Source of the DNA: Rostratula benghalensis
Lineage: Eukaryota; Chordata; Aves; Charadriiformes; Rostratulidae
Direction: 5' to 3'
Assembly (NCBI GenBank): GCA_013399305.1
Contig: VXAI01000140.1
Coordinates: forward strand, 477,283 to 541,282
DNA length: 64,000 nt
Shown here one piece after another: positions 28,501 to 38,050 of the stretch (positions are counted from its first letter, which is position 1; each line of letters starts with the position of its first letter). Under the pieces are notes generated by a model, which saw only the letters and a program-made list of their open reading frames with translations, made no database searches and was not told the origin of the DNA. The position numbers and the translations under genes were made by a program.

Positions 28501-31500
28501 CTCTCTCCCTGGATGGTTTTGAGCAACCAGTTGGTTTAAGCAGTTTGCAGGTTTAGGTAAAAAGATCCCGCTGAAATGACATAGCTCATTTCAGCATGGA
28601 GAAATTCAATCAGGCCACAGCAAGGAGGAGTTACAGGAATGAAGGAGGAAATGTAAGAGTCCTGGGAAGGAGAGGCTCTGCAGATTGACAAGACCACAAA
28701 CACCTCGTGGGTAGGCAGAGCCATCCCACTGTCACCAGTGTACTGTGGGACTGCTGTGCTGCCCGGGAAGCAGCCCCAGTAACTGGGGCTCATGCTTTAG
28801 GCTGTTCTGGGTTTTTTCCCCCTTAAAACATTCTGGTTTTCCCTTCCCAGCACCTGATAGGAAGGCTTTTCCTTCCACCAAAGCGGTGATGCAGTAGGGA
28901 CAAGAGAAAGGGCCATCATACAGGAAGGAAATGCCACACATATCCATGGGCTCTGGGCTGAGTCCGAGCAAAATGAGGTTGGTCTTCACTCTTCCTCTGA
29001 CTTTTGCAGGCATTCCTCTTTGTACCTGTTCAAATGCCTGCTTTTGCAGAGATGCGTCTGACACCTCGTGTCACTGGCAAGTAGTGAAACTGAGACTTTC
29101 CCCCTTGCCACATCTGAGGGTTTGCTATGTCATCTGATTCTCAGATACTCTTTTTACTCCCCAAAGTGAGCTGTTAAACCACATCTGTGGTCCATACAGA
29201 ACTGACTGATGATGCCAGGAGTGTGTTTGCTTTAGCTTAATAGAGATGATCTTGTGCACCAAATCCTTGTAAATGTTCCTGAAGTTTTGCTGACTTAAGA
29301 AAGCACAGCCACCAGCATCTCTTTGGCACTAAAAGCCAAAACCACAACATTTAAAAATAAAAATAAAAAAGGTAGCAGTAAAAACTAGCTAGCTTTCTGC
29401 ACTTTATATTGCTGTTTGTGTAAGTGGTGACTAGGAAACAGTCCAAACATTTGAGAAATTATATTCCTGTTCTGGTTTTACAGAAATCTGCATCCATGCT
29501 TATGGTAATGGTTGTGTACAGCCAGTTTGTCTTTGAACTGTACTGGAATTTTGAGCTACTTTGAATGGTACTTATCAGAGTTAGGTTGATGGTTGGATCA
29601 GATGATCTCAAAGGTCCCCTCCAACCTAGACAATTCTATGATTCTATGGATATGATCTAATGTGAAGCTATTTATTCAGGCTTTCTGCAAGGGAATAGAA
29701 CTAGATTCAGCTGCAGTTTTCCTCAGTGGATGAGAGTGTCAAAAATATATAGAAGGGGGTTTCTGTCTTCAGTGATAGGAAACAAACAGAAATTTGATAA
29801 AAGCATTTTCTTCTGTGGCTTTATCTTGCCATGACAAATTAAAAGCTTGTGCTCAGGTGGCAGGAGTCTCACCATTTTTTATTTTTCACACTGAACCTTT
29901 TTCTTTCTTAATAGTAAGATAATGTAAACCTCCTTTGAAGTGGGATGGCCTGAATATAGGGGGCACAGAAGTAGATGGAAAACGTCAATTTCCTTGTTTT
30001 CTTGAATAGAGAGAAAGAGGTGTTTTGAGACAAAAATTAGGATTTTTGTTCTTTATACAATCATAGAATGGTTTGGTTGGAAGGGACCTTAAAAGATCAT
30101 CTAGTTGAAACCCCCTGCCATGGGCAGGGATACCTCCCACTAGACCAGGTTGCCCCATCCAGCCTGGGCTTCTTTGCCTCTTTGTGAAATTCAAAAGTGC
30201 TGTATATCTTTAGGCTTTAAAAAAAAAACAAAACAAAAAAACCCCCCCCAAAACTAGAGGGGAAAGGAATTACTTCCTCTGGTAAGATTAAGCTGAGGGA
30301 GTTCTGTGAGACTAAATTTTATCTTAAATTCTTTGGAGAGGTAGAAGTGTCTTTGCCATGCGTCCGAAATAGCTCTCAGACTTCCTCTTGGTGAAGTACA
30401 TAAACAGCAGAGGCTCTGCAGATAAACTGCATTAACTCAGAATTGCTCACTTGCTGTACCGTTCTGCGGACTTTATCATCTTGTCTTGCTGTATTGATAG
30501 CACAGCTGTGTTTCCCCTTACTCCAGCGAATGAAAAGGGCCAAGTGAAAACGAGCTAGCTTGTGCCAGGGTTCCTATGGGCTTGCACCTGGGCAGAGCAC
30601 ACAAACAGAAGGCTCCATCTGCCTTCAGAGAGACTCATCGTACCAGTCTCAACAGAGGTTGTCGGGCTACGGCCAGGGAGAGGATGCAGCTTGCTGGCCT
30701 GTCATTTTTCCAGGCTCATCCTCAAGCTGTGAATTGGTGAGAGCACTGGATTTCTTGTCCTGGGGATGGTGAGGATGCCCTTTCAGATGATGAGATGGCC
30801 ATGGGCTCCTCTTCAACATGTTTGGGCTTCCTGAAGTGAACACAGGAGCTGCTGCAAGGAGGTTTGGTTGTTGCAGAAATCTGTCTTGGTAAAAGTGCGA
30901 CCTTGAGCACCCACCAAGTTTTGTGTTTCTGTGCTGAGTGTCAACAGGCCCCTTCAGATCTGGGTGATGCTGTGAACAGGCTTGCAGGGCAGTGGGAGAT
31001 GAGCCAAGGGGAGCGTAGCAGTAGAGAGCAGGTATAGAGGGCTTTGGCTTTGCACAGGCCAGACTGTGGGTTTTTGATTTGTTCAGGAACATTACTTGTG
31101 AAACTACTTGTTCAGCGTCATGATACTTCTGTTCTCCCTTGTCCTCTCTACCTCATGTAACCATTAAAATCCTAGAGGGAGAAATAAATAAATAATCTTG
31201 TCTTGCTTGACCCACAATTGTTTTTGACAGCAAACTTGTGAATGCTTTAGCTGGCTGAGAGTGCTTCTGGAAGTTACAAGTGACAGAACTCCGTAATTCC
31301 CCTCTGGCATCCAGTTTCTGACGAACTGCTGCAGATTGTATTGCTTCATAATTTTGAGATTAATCTGTCTTCTTTTTCATAGTCATCATTGGATGCTGCA
31401 TCACACAAGGGGAGCCTATTCTGTAAATCCATTAGCGGCTTCTGTGGAGCATATCCAGAGAAGGACAGTGGAGCTGGTGAGGGGTCTGCAGCACAAGTCT

Positions 31501-34500
31501 TGTGAGGAGCCACTGAGGAAGCTGGAGTTGGGGTTGTTCAGCCTGGAGAAAAGGAGGCTGAGAGGAGACCTTCTCATTCTCTGCAATTCCCTGAAAGGAA
31601 GGAGGGTGTAGAGAGGTGGAGGTTGGTTTCTTTGCGCAAGTAATGAGTGATAGGACAAGAGGAAACTGCCTCAAGTTGCATCTGGAGAGGTTTAGATTGG
31701 ATATTAGAAAAACTTCCTTCACTGAAGGGGTTATCAAACATTGGAACAGGCTGCCCAGGGACGTGGTGGAGTCACTATCTCTGGAGGTATTAAAAAGACG
31801 GCAGATGTCGTGCTTAGAAATAAGTGATGGGTTTTGTCAGTGTTGCGTTGATGGTTGGACTAGGTGATCTGAAAGGTCCCTTCCAACCTGGGCAATTCTA
31901 TGAGGCAAGGCAATCAGTCCACTTTAGGAGCAGGCAGCTTATTTTTCATATTGGTTTTTATGATAGATGCTTATCTCAGAATATTACGTAGGCACCTGAT
32001 TAGCCGGCTGTTCTTGTCTAACAAATCCGTGTCAATGAGAAGTAAACTGAAGTAAATGATTAACATAGTCTTCTTTACTAATGATGGGGGGGTTGTGTGT
32101 GTAATTTAATGAATCACTTCTGAAAGTCTGAAAGGAAAACAGGAACACTTTTTTTTTTCTTTTGTTAAAAAATTATTACAGTGCTTCTACAGTGTGTAGA
32201 AGCCCGGTGTTGTTTCTCAAAGCAGCCATATCAAACCTGTGGTATGTGTGCTTGCTCAGATATGTACAGCTCACTTGCAAAAGGAAACGTGTTGCATGGG
32301 TTTTATAAAATTACTATTATGGTCATGATTAATGATTTTGTTATCCAAGCCGTGAAACCACAAGACCTCACGATAGCAATCGCAACACTCTAGTATGTGC
32401 AGCACAAATTTCTGTAATTGAGCGTTTGAGGGTGCGCTGAAGCAGTTTCTTGCTTGACTCCCTCTTCCAGCAACATTCGTTTTGGGTTCATTTCTCTTAT
32501 GTGGTTACTGGGCATGTTTTTAATATATTCTTCTCAAAACCAAATACTGGAGCCGGATTGGTTTCAACAGGCTTTAGAGGAAGACAACAATTCGCTGACA
32601 AACCAGTGGCTCAATGGTCTGGGACATGTTTTTCCATCAGTGAAAGAGCCTGGCTCTAGAGACCATGTTCTTTCTAGATATCTTCCTGAAGGCAAGTGTG
32701 TTGTATTTGGGTGACCTGCAACAAACCCCTCATGTCCGCCCCTTCCACCAGCTTCCCCTGAAATTTTACTGGTAGTAGAAAATCTCAGCCAAGACTCAGG
32801 CTTGTCAGGGGAACAGAAGTTGTTCCCTGCTCTCATCACTGATAACACCTGGCCATCATTTCTTTGTAGTGGCACCTGGCTGAAGATGAGGGTGCCTTTT
32901 CTTTGAGAATGTGCCTGACTTCCCAAGTCCAGGGTCAGTCCCAGTGAAGTGGTACTGAGAGACAAGTATGCTTTTGAAGGCCTGAGTGTCATCGTGACTC
33001 TGATCCTTGGTCACGTACTTTCTTCTGAGGCTTTCCATGTGGCATCACATCTTAACTATGGGCACTATCAGAAGTACCTCCTTCTCTTTGAATGTCTAAG
33101 CGTGTTCCAGTAAATGCCTCATGATCTTCTCTTCTGAAGGATACTGGAAGAACCTTCTCTTCCTACCTACATTCCCATGGGACTCATGGGAGACCTCTTC
33201 CTATCTTCATGGTCCCTTCCATCATCTCTTTTCCAGGCTGAAGAGATCCAAGCTATTTAGTAAGCTGTTGTTGAGAAGCTGTCTCATGTCCTCAGTTGTC
33301 CTGACCGTGGCTCTCTGAGCTTGCTGTGGTAAAAATACCTTTACTGACACAGGATNNNNNNNNNNNNNNNNNNNNNNNNNNNNNNNNNNNGGGCAGGACC
33401 ACAGACAGACTTGGGAAGCACAGCAGATACATGCAAGGCCTTGATCATCATCCTTGTTGCTGCCACTTTTTTTTTTTTTTTTTTTTTTAAATCCATTGCT
33501 GAGCCACCGGGCTGGCACTGTCACAGGGCTGTCGCTGTCTGTTTTAACCCCAAGACCTCTTTCCTGAGCAGAGATAGCCAGCTCCGAGGGCATCGTTTTA
33601 CATATCAGATCAAGATGTTTCCGTCGCTTTGCATTTTAGTGGTAATTTTTTTAAAATTATTTTTTAACATCCATTTCTCAGAATTACGAGATTCTTAAGC
33701 GAGTTTTCAGAGCCAGCTTTCATTTTTACTCCCTTGAATAACTGAAGTTTCATCAGAAAATTGTGTCATCTTGTCATTCACCTCTCCAGATCATTGATGA
33801 GAATTCTCCTCGGCACAGGTGAGGAGACTGTGGGGTTCATTTTTTTTCCCTCAATCTTCAAACCATCCATTCCTATGTGTCAAGAGCATTCTCTCTTCTA
33901 AAGAAGCTTGAAGCTTCAAAGGGGGACCTTGTTGGAAAGCAACAGTGCTTGTCCCAGTCAGTGGTCAGCAAGGTAACCCTACAGACACTGCATTTGTTAA
34001 CAAACTGCCTTTAGCTTCACCGACCAGGAGGCAGCGTGAATGTTTTTTTACAGACAATTGAGCAGAGACATAGCCTTGGATACCTTCCTTTCTCCCTTTC
34101 TGGATGCTTAGAGTAAGAGTTTGTGTTGGCAAAGTGCCCCTCTAATCTGAGGACGTTGAAGGTGGAAATGCAGCAATTTTTAATAAGGTGAAAGCAGAGG
34201 CTGGAGCTGCAGCCTCCGTGCTGTGCTGCAAACAGGTTTTGTAGCCACGTCAATACGTGTGGAGGAGAGGCTTGGTTGCTCTGCCAGGTCTGAAGGAGAA
34301 CATGGTGTGGAGGAAAGCAAAAGCAGATAAGAATCGGACAAGATAAAAATCACTTCAGCCTCTTTTCCAATTGCCTGTTGCAGAAATACTGCCTTCCCTG
34401 AGAGGCAGCAAATAGCAAGCAGCTTGGAGGGCTGGTTATAGTTCTCAGCTGCCCCGCTGAGATTATCTAGCAGTTATATCTAGTTTGGGATTTTTATTTT

Positions 34501-37500
34501 CATCTAGGAGGGTGAGGGGGTTGCAGGCCAGTATGTGTGACCTCCTCCAGATGGGTAGTTTTCCCAGGCTTTGTTATTTTGACCATGAGCATTTGTGATG
34601 TTTTTGGAGGGTATCCACAAAAGGCTTGTCCCAGCAGGGCTCAGCCCGTGGTTGCTGTGAACATGAAGGGTCCTCTTGGCTGGCACAGCACCGCCTTAAG
34701 ACCTTGCCTGCTTTTTGGTTCACACCAGTCAAAGTTTAACTGGGAGAGTGCTGGCTGAGGTTGCCAGAACTGTGGGGTGTGTGCCTCTCTTGTTGTTGCT
34801 CTGAGAAGCTCAAATTACAACTCAGCATCCGGGTCTGCACGAGTACAGCGTTGCAAAAAGGTGCTTGTGTGAGGCTGTAGTTGTAACTAAATCCTAACTC
34901 TTCTCAGGTTTTCCAAATAGGTAGGAAGCTTAATGTTATCACAAAGTACTGGCTCATGTAAGCTACTAGTCTTCTTTTGAAAAGTCCCTAGATATTGTAA
35001 AGTTGCAGGCACAAGAATTAGCTTTGGGGGGTTTAAACTTCAGATTTGAAGTGCCATTGTCTAATAAATTACAAAGGCTGGGCTGATGAGACCACTTTTT
35101 AAAAAAGTGTGAATATCAGCGCAGTTATGTTTTAGAGGTGTTTTTCACTATCTTTAAGAGATGTTGTGCTTCTAGGTATTTGTTTTAAACAAAAATACCA
35201 ACCCCACAACAAAACAAAACCCCACAACCAAAACACGTGCATTAAAAGACTATTCCTTATGGATGGGTCAGCTGTTCATTCAAAATTCATCCTATTTGTT
35301 AGTACATCTCAGACAAGCCAGCTTGTCTTTACATCACACTGAAACAGATCTGTATATTTTCTTTGACTAAAGTAAGTTGGAAATTCAGTCTTTTTAACTG
35401 CTACATCAGTTAGAGAATCAACGTCTGTTTTGTGGTGTAGTGCTTCAAGGTGTGCTCACCTTTGGGCAGAGTCTTGCAGAGTGGTGTTTTCAGAATAAAC
35501 AAATATCCACAATGAGCTTTCTTGTATTCTTGGAGTAAGAGACGTGTCTAGTACAATTCATTGGAAAATAATATTTAGAGAGCACATTCTTGACACAGAG
35601 GGAAGGTTTTTCAGGTAAAACCAGTCTTCTACCACTACCAAGACAACTTTTCTCTGCTTTTGAGGTTGTGTCTTTACTAATACTGTTGTGGCAAATGGAA
35701 GCCTTTCCCATGGACTCATTGTAGCTGCAGCACAGCTTGTTAGTTGGAGGGGGGTGGAGATTTTTTTAGTTCAAAGCACCAAGATTTTAGGCAGATGCAA
35801 TGTCACAGCTCTTCTGATCATTGTGCACAGAGGCTCTTCTTCCTGCTCCTCATCTGTTAGTGCATTTAACAGCTGTCCTCTTGATAGTCATGGTAATATG
35901 AAAAAGTTCAACCACTCGTGAAAAGAATTAATGGGCAAAATCCTGAATGTCTAGGTATTGTATGGGAAGTATTTTAGCCGAGGAAGGGCTATGGAGAGAG
36001 AACGGCTAAGACTGGTACCCCACTGTGTATTTCTCCTGAAGGAGAACTACATATATTAAGAAGCTGCAGGTATTGGCAACAGCATGTTATTGCATGATAT
36101 TTCACCCTTTCATGATGGTTGTTGTGTAATGATGTAACTAATTAACCTAAAAACAGTGCTCCCCATGAGTCAGGAATGTGTAAAACCACAAGTAACAATC
36201 ATTGCACATTAGAGATTAGTGACAAATCAAGAAAAAAAAAAACCCAACAAACTGAAGTTTTTAAAGGATAGGTGATTATTCAAGTAGCCTGTGATGACCT
36301 GGAATTTGGTGAGTGTTTGGAGAAGAATGTGTAAACTAGTTTTTCACTTTGTGGGATGCCTGCAGGTCATCAAAATTGCCAATAATTTTGTAGTCTGGGT
36401 AACCAGTGGGGTACAGCCCGGGCACACAGATGCTCTGCCTGAGACTGCCCACAGGACTTAAACAACTGCATCATTTGATGGAGCTTAACTTTGCTCTTCA
36501 GAGGTAGCTTCTGGCGTGAAAGCTCATTGTTCCACAATGCCCAGTATAACAAATAAGACGCCAAGCAAATGCTGGTGCTGTTGGTGAAAATGTCACAGGT
36601 AGGCTATGGCATAGTATTTATCCATGTGTGTGGCAACAGGTTTTATGGCCTGGCAATATATCCCTCTTTCAAGTATTTTATGTGAAACTTCATGATGAAG
36701 CTGCATGCCGTCAGGTGTTGCAATTATTGCAGGTGTGCGCAAAGTCAGCAAGAGGCAAAATGTGATTTTTTAATATCACCTGCAGTAATGGCTGAATGCA
36801 TGATGATTTCTTTCCCCCCCTCCCCTTCCCATTTAACACAGAATGCTACAGACAGCTCCTCTAACTCCTCTCAAAAAAGGGAACAGCCCGTGCGAACTCT
36901 GGCTTCTCCTGCATCCTGCGAACATCGAAGAATTTGCACTCGTGGACACCTTCACGACCATTACAGCTCTGACCACTACCATCTAGAACAAGTAAGGTTT
37001 CTTCCCAGTGTTGCCTCCTAAAGGGCTGTGTCTGACATAGCTGGTGTTTTGTTTCCCCTCCTGCATCCCTGAAAGACCCCCCCACTCCCTTCCTTCCCCT
37101 TTCCTTCTCAGTTAGTTTTACATGGCTTCCAATTACTAAAAAAAAAAAAAATGGGGGGGTGGGGGGTTACACTGTGATTTAGTATGTTACATTGTACCAT
37201 GTGCACACAGACTATTGGAGGTCTGTGACAAATGTACTCATTCCTGAGCCAAAGGCTGAAGCTCTGTGATGGGTCACGGCAAAGGGCATACAAAGAAGGA
37301 AAGGTTGAAACTGTTAAATATTGGCTTTTCACTAAGCAAAGAGACAGTGATTGCTCATTTAGCTTTTCTCCCTCTTTTTCTCCATCCCTACTTCTGCAGT
37401 CAGTACCACGATCCTACCGGCATGTCAACTTTCCAGATGATGATGAGGAGATAGTGCGTATCAATCCTCGGGAAAAGATTTGGATGACTGGATACGAGGA

Positions 37501-38050
37501 CTATCGCCATGCCCCAGCACGGGGAAAGAACTTTGATCCTGATGATATGGACTCCTACGTACGTTTTGCCAAAAGCGAGGCCTCAAAACACGAATACACT
37601 TACCCTTACGTAGACAACTCAGATTTTGACCTGGGTGAAGATATCAAGGGTGCTGTGATAAAGACTCAACCTGTCAAGTTCAAGCCCAGGCGGAAGGAAG
37701 ATGGTGAGAGGTCGCGGTGCGTGTACTGCAGGGACATGTTCAACCATGAGGAGAACAAACGGGGTCAATGTCAGGATGCTCCAGACCGTGTCAAGACTTG
37801 CATCCATCGAGTGAGCTGTATGTGGTGTGCAGACACTATGCTCTATCACTGTATGTCCGATCCAGAAGGAGACTATACAGATCCTTGCTCATGCGACACC
37901 AGTGATGAAATGTTTTGCCTCCGGTGGATGGCCCTTATCGCCTTGTCTTTCATTGCTCCATGTATGTGCTGTTACTTGCCGCTTCGGGCTTGTTACCACT
38001 GTGGGGTCATGTGCAGGTGCTGTGGTGGAAAACACAAAGCTGCTGGATGA
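10408..38050 (+). CDS. SPRED2: SPRED2, Sprouty-related EVH1 domain protein 2 (5' partial, five coding exons)
   Basis: Joined coding segments 10408-10585, 11914-12082, 16675-16739, 36842-36991 and 37400-38050 give about 404 residues ending at TGA 38048-38050. Human SPRED2 is about 418 residues, so only a short N-terminal exon is missing, presumably upstream of the window. SPRED proteins inhibit Ras-Raf-ERK signalling at the plasma membrane: EVH1 binds neurofibromin, a central region binds KIT, and the cysteine-rich Sprouty (SPR) domain anchors to membrane. Visible here are EVH1 ([12 protein letters not shown] to [16 protein letters not shown]), the KIT-binding region ([20 protein letters not shown]) and an SPR domain with 18 cysteines. 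SPRED2 is preferred over SPRED1 because of residues such as [48 protein letters not shown] and [24 protein letters not shown]3 is excluded by the same matches. The gene spans at least 27.6 kb here. Confidence 0.96.
10586..11913 (+). other. SPRED2: SPRED2 intron 2
   Basis: A 1,328-base intron between the two EVH1-coding exons, starting gtaata and ending ccctcccag. Phase is 0. I see no repeat element or RNA gene in it. Confidence 0.93.
11914..12082 (+). CDS. SPRED2: SPRED2 coding exon 3: second half of EVH1 domain
   Basis: The acceptor is gtgccctcccag before 11914 and the donor is GAAG|gtacca after 12082. It has 56 codons plus one base, so the following Gly codon is split. The protein runs [20 protein letters not shown] through [20 protein letters not shown] to [15 protein letters not shown], the most strongly conserved part of SPRED EVH1 domains. 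It joins in phase to exon 2 across a 1,328-base intron. The donor matches the consensus only at GT and A3. An open frame on the opposite strand here is a shadow. Confidence 0.95.
14501..15594 (-). mobile_element. CR1 LINE, first part of a split minus-strand copy, with reverse transcriptase remnants
   Basis: The 3' end (gaatcataga at 14501) is followed on the minus strand by decayed reverse transcriptase. Recognisable pieces are [70 protein letters not shown] and [20 protein letters not shown]. Frames are broken between pieces and the region between RT and the 3' end is deleted, so it is inactive. The copy continues at 16056-16300 on the other side of the inserted plus-strand element. Confidence 0.92.
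15595..16055 (+). mobile_element. CR1 LINE 3' fragment inserted into an older CR1
   Basis: Begins at tggagagagtccagcgtaga and ends at the CR1 tail (ggtcccttccaatccctgat, gtgattctgtgattg). It interrupts the minus-strand CR1 within the coding sequence just before its RT domain. The bases attga occur at both borders, possibly a short target duplication. A 138-codon open frame covers most of it but is only the end of CR1 ORF2 and 3' UTR. Confidence 0.92.
16056..16300 (-). mobile_element. CR1 LINE, second part of the split minus-strand copy
   Basis: On the minus strand it encodes the CR1 ORF2 stretch between endonuclease and reverse transcriptase: [48 protein letters not shown]. The reading continues into the other half (FFAQVL-like, [12 protein letters not shown]) across the inserted element. 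It ends about 375 bases before SPRED2 exon 4; the 5' limit is approximate. Confidence 0.88.
16675..16739 (+). CDS. SPRED2: SPRED2 coding exon 4: linker after EVH1
   Basis: This is a small 65-base exon with acceptor attttttccctag before 16675 and strong donor cttcaca|gtaagt after 16739. Its first two bases complete the split Gly codon. It then encodes 21 residues, [21 protein letters not shown], a Ser/Thr-rich and acidic linker characteristic of SPRED2. It ends in phase 0. It is flanked upstream by the nested CR1 insertion and downstream by the 20 kb intron 4. Confidence 0.93.
17969..17989. repeat. G-rich tract (G14 C G6)
   Basis: A run of about 14 G, one C and six G, within a generally G-rich stretch of intron 4 close to its 5' end. 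Sequence of this kind can form a G-quadruplex in DNA or in the pre-mRNA, since the G-rich strand is the sense strand. Confidence 0.85.
29580..29648 (+). mobile_element. CR1 LINE, 3' terminal fragment
   Basis: A short tail piece: gttggatcagatgatctcaa, ggtcccctccaacctagaca, attctatgattctatg. The terminal 8-base repeat typical of CR1 is present. Intron 4, sense orientation. Confidence 0.88.
30059..30182 (-). mobile_element. CR1 LINE, 3' terminal fragment
   Basis: Reverse complement of a CR1 tail starting aatcatagaatggtttggtt, followed by ccctgccatgggcaggga and actagaccaggttgcc. Truncated after about 120 bases. Intron 4. Confidence 0.9.
31441..31903 (+). mobile_element. CR1 LINE, 5'-truncated 3' copy
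   Basis: From tctgtggagcatatccagag through ttcagcctggagaaaaggag, agtgataggacaagaggaaa and aggctgcccagggacgtggt to ggtcccttccaacctgggca and attctatgag. Belongs to a different CR1 subfamily from the copies at 5335 and 15595, judging by the tail. Intron 4, sense. Short open frames here are element remnants. Confidence 0.9.
33356..33390. other. Assembly gap (run of N)
   Basis: Thirty-five unresolved bases in intron 4. Any open frame across it is not interpretable. Confidence 1.
36842..36991 (+). CDS. SPRED2: SPRED2 coding exon 5: Ser-rich linker
   Basis: The acceptor is cccatttaacacag before 36842 and the donor is GAACAA|gtaagg after 36991. Exactly 50 codons in phase 0 on both sides encode [16 protein letters not shown] through SCEHRRI to DHYHLEQ. 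The stretch is polar, Ser-, His- and Arg-rich and probably disordered. It lies between EVH1 and the KIT-binding region. Some residues differ from mammalian SPRED2 as I remember it, but the exon frame is intact. An open frame extends upstream of the acceptor; only the part from 36842 is supported as exon. Confidence 0.93.
36992..37399 (+). other. SPRED2: SPRED2 intron 5
   Basis: A short 408-base intron from gtaagg to ttctgcag with an A-run then G-run near 37139-37167 and a long pyrimidine tract before the acceptor. If retained, it reads into TAA at 37019-37021, ten codons after exon 5, which would remove the KIT-binding and Sprouty regions. Confidence 0.93.
37400..38050 (+). CDS. SPRED2: SPRED2 last coding exon: KIT-binding region and Sprouty domain
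   Basis: The acceptor lies after a long pyrimidine tract ending cttctgcag at 37399. A second AG two codons in (tcag) would break the frame, so 37400 is chosen. It encodes 216 residues and a TGA stop. The KIT-binding region is about 37436-37510 ([20 protein letters not shown] then GYEDYRHAP). The Sprouty domain runs from TGC 37718 to the end: 110 residues with 18 cysteines, including CVYC, CMWC, DPCSC, APCMCC and CRCC clusters, and a hydrophobic stretch [11 protein letters not shown]. This domain targets SPREDs to the plasma membrane. The protein ends KHKAAG. It is one large uninterrupted exon, as usual for the SPRED family. Confidence 0.97.
   Translation, partial: SVPRSYRHVNFPDDDEEIVRINPREKIWMTGYEDYRHAPARGKNFDPDDMDSYVRFAKSEASKHEYTYPYVDNSDFDLGEDIKGAVIKTQPVKFKPRRKEDGERSRCVYCRDMFNHEENKRGQCQDAPDRVKTCIHRVSCMWCADTMLYHCMSDPEGDYTDPCSCDTSDEMFCLRWMALIALSFIAPCMCCYLPLRACYHCGVMCRCCGGKHKAAG

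Larger units (their letters stand above)
16740..36841 (+). other. SPRED2: SPRED2 intron 4 (20.1 kb)
   Basis: A phase-0 intron from gtaagt to acacag. It contains three CR1 pieces (29580-29648, 30059-30182, 31441-31903), a G-rich tract at 17969-17989, many A- or T-runs with flanking CCC or GGG, and a run of Ns at 33356-33390. Open frames of 100-212 codons inside it show no recognisable family and are treated as chance. Segments 16740-29500 and 33400-36800 otherwise hold nothing I can name. Confidence 0.9.

Noticed and set aside
33222..33593. Minus-strand frame spanning the N gap
   Set aside because: Contains unresolved residues and a poly-Lys from a T-run; not interpretable.
33903..33917. Small palindrome gaagcttgaagcttc
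   Set aside because: Too short and isolated in intron 4 to suggest function.
36692..36841. Upstream extension of the exon 5 reading frame
   Set aside because: The acacag acceptor at 36841 and phase match with exon 4 place the exon start at 36842; the upstream codons are intron.
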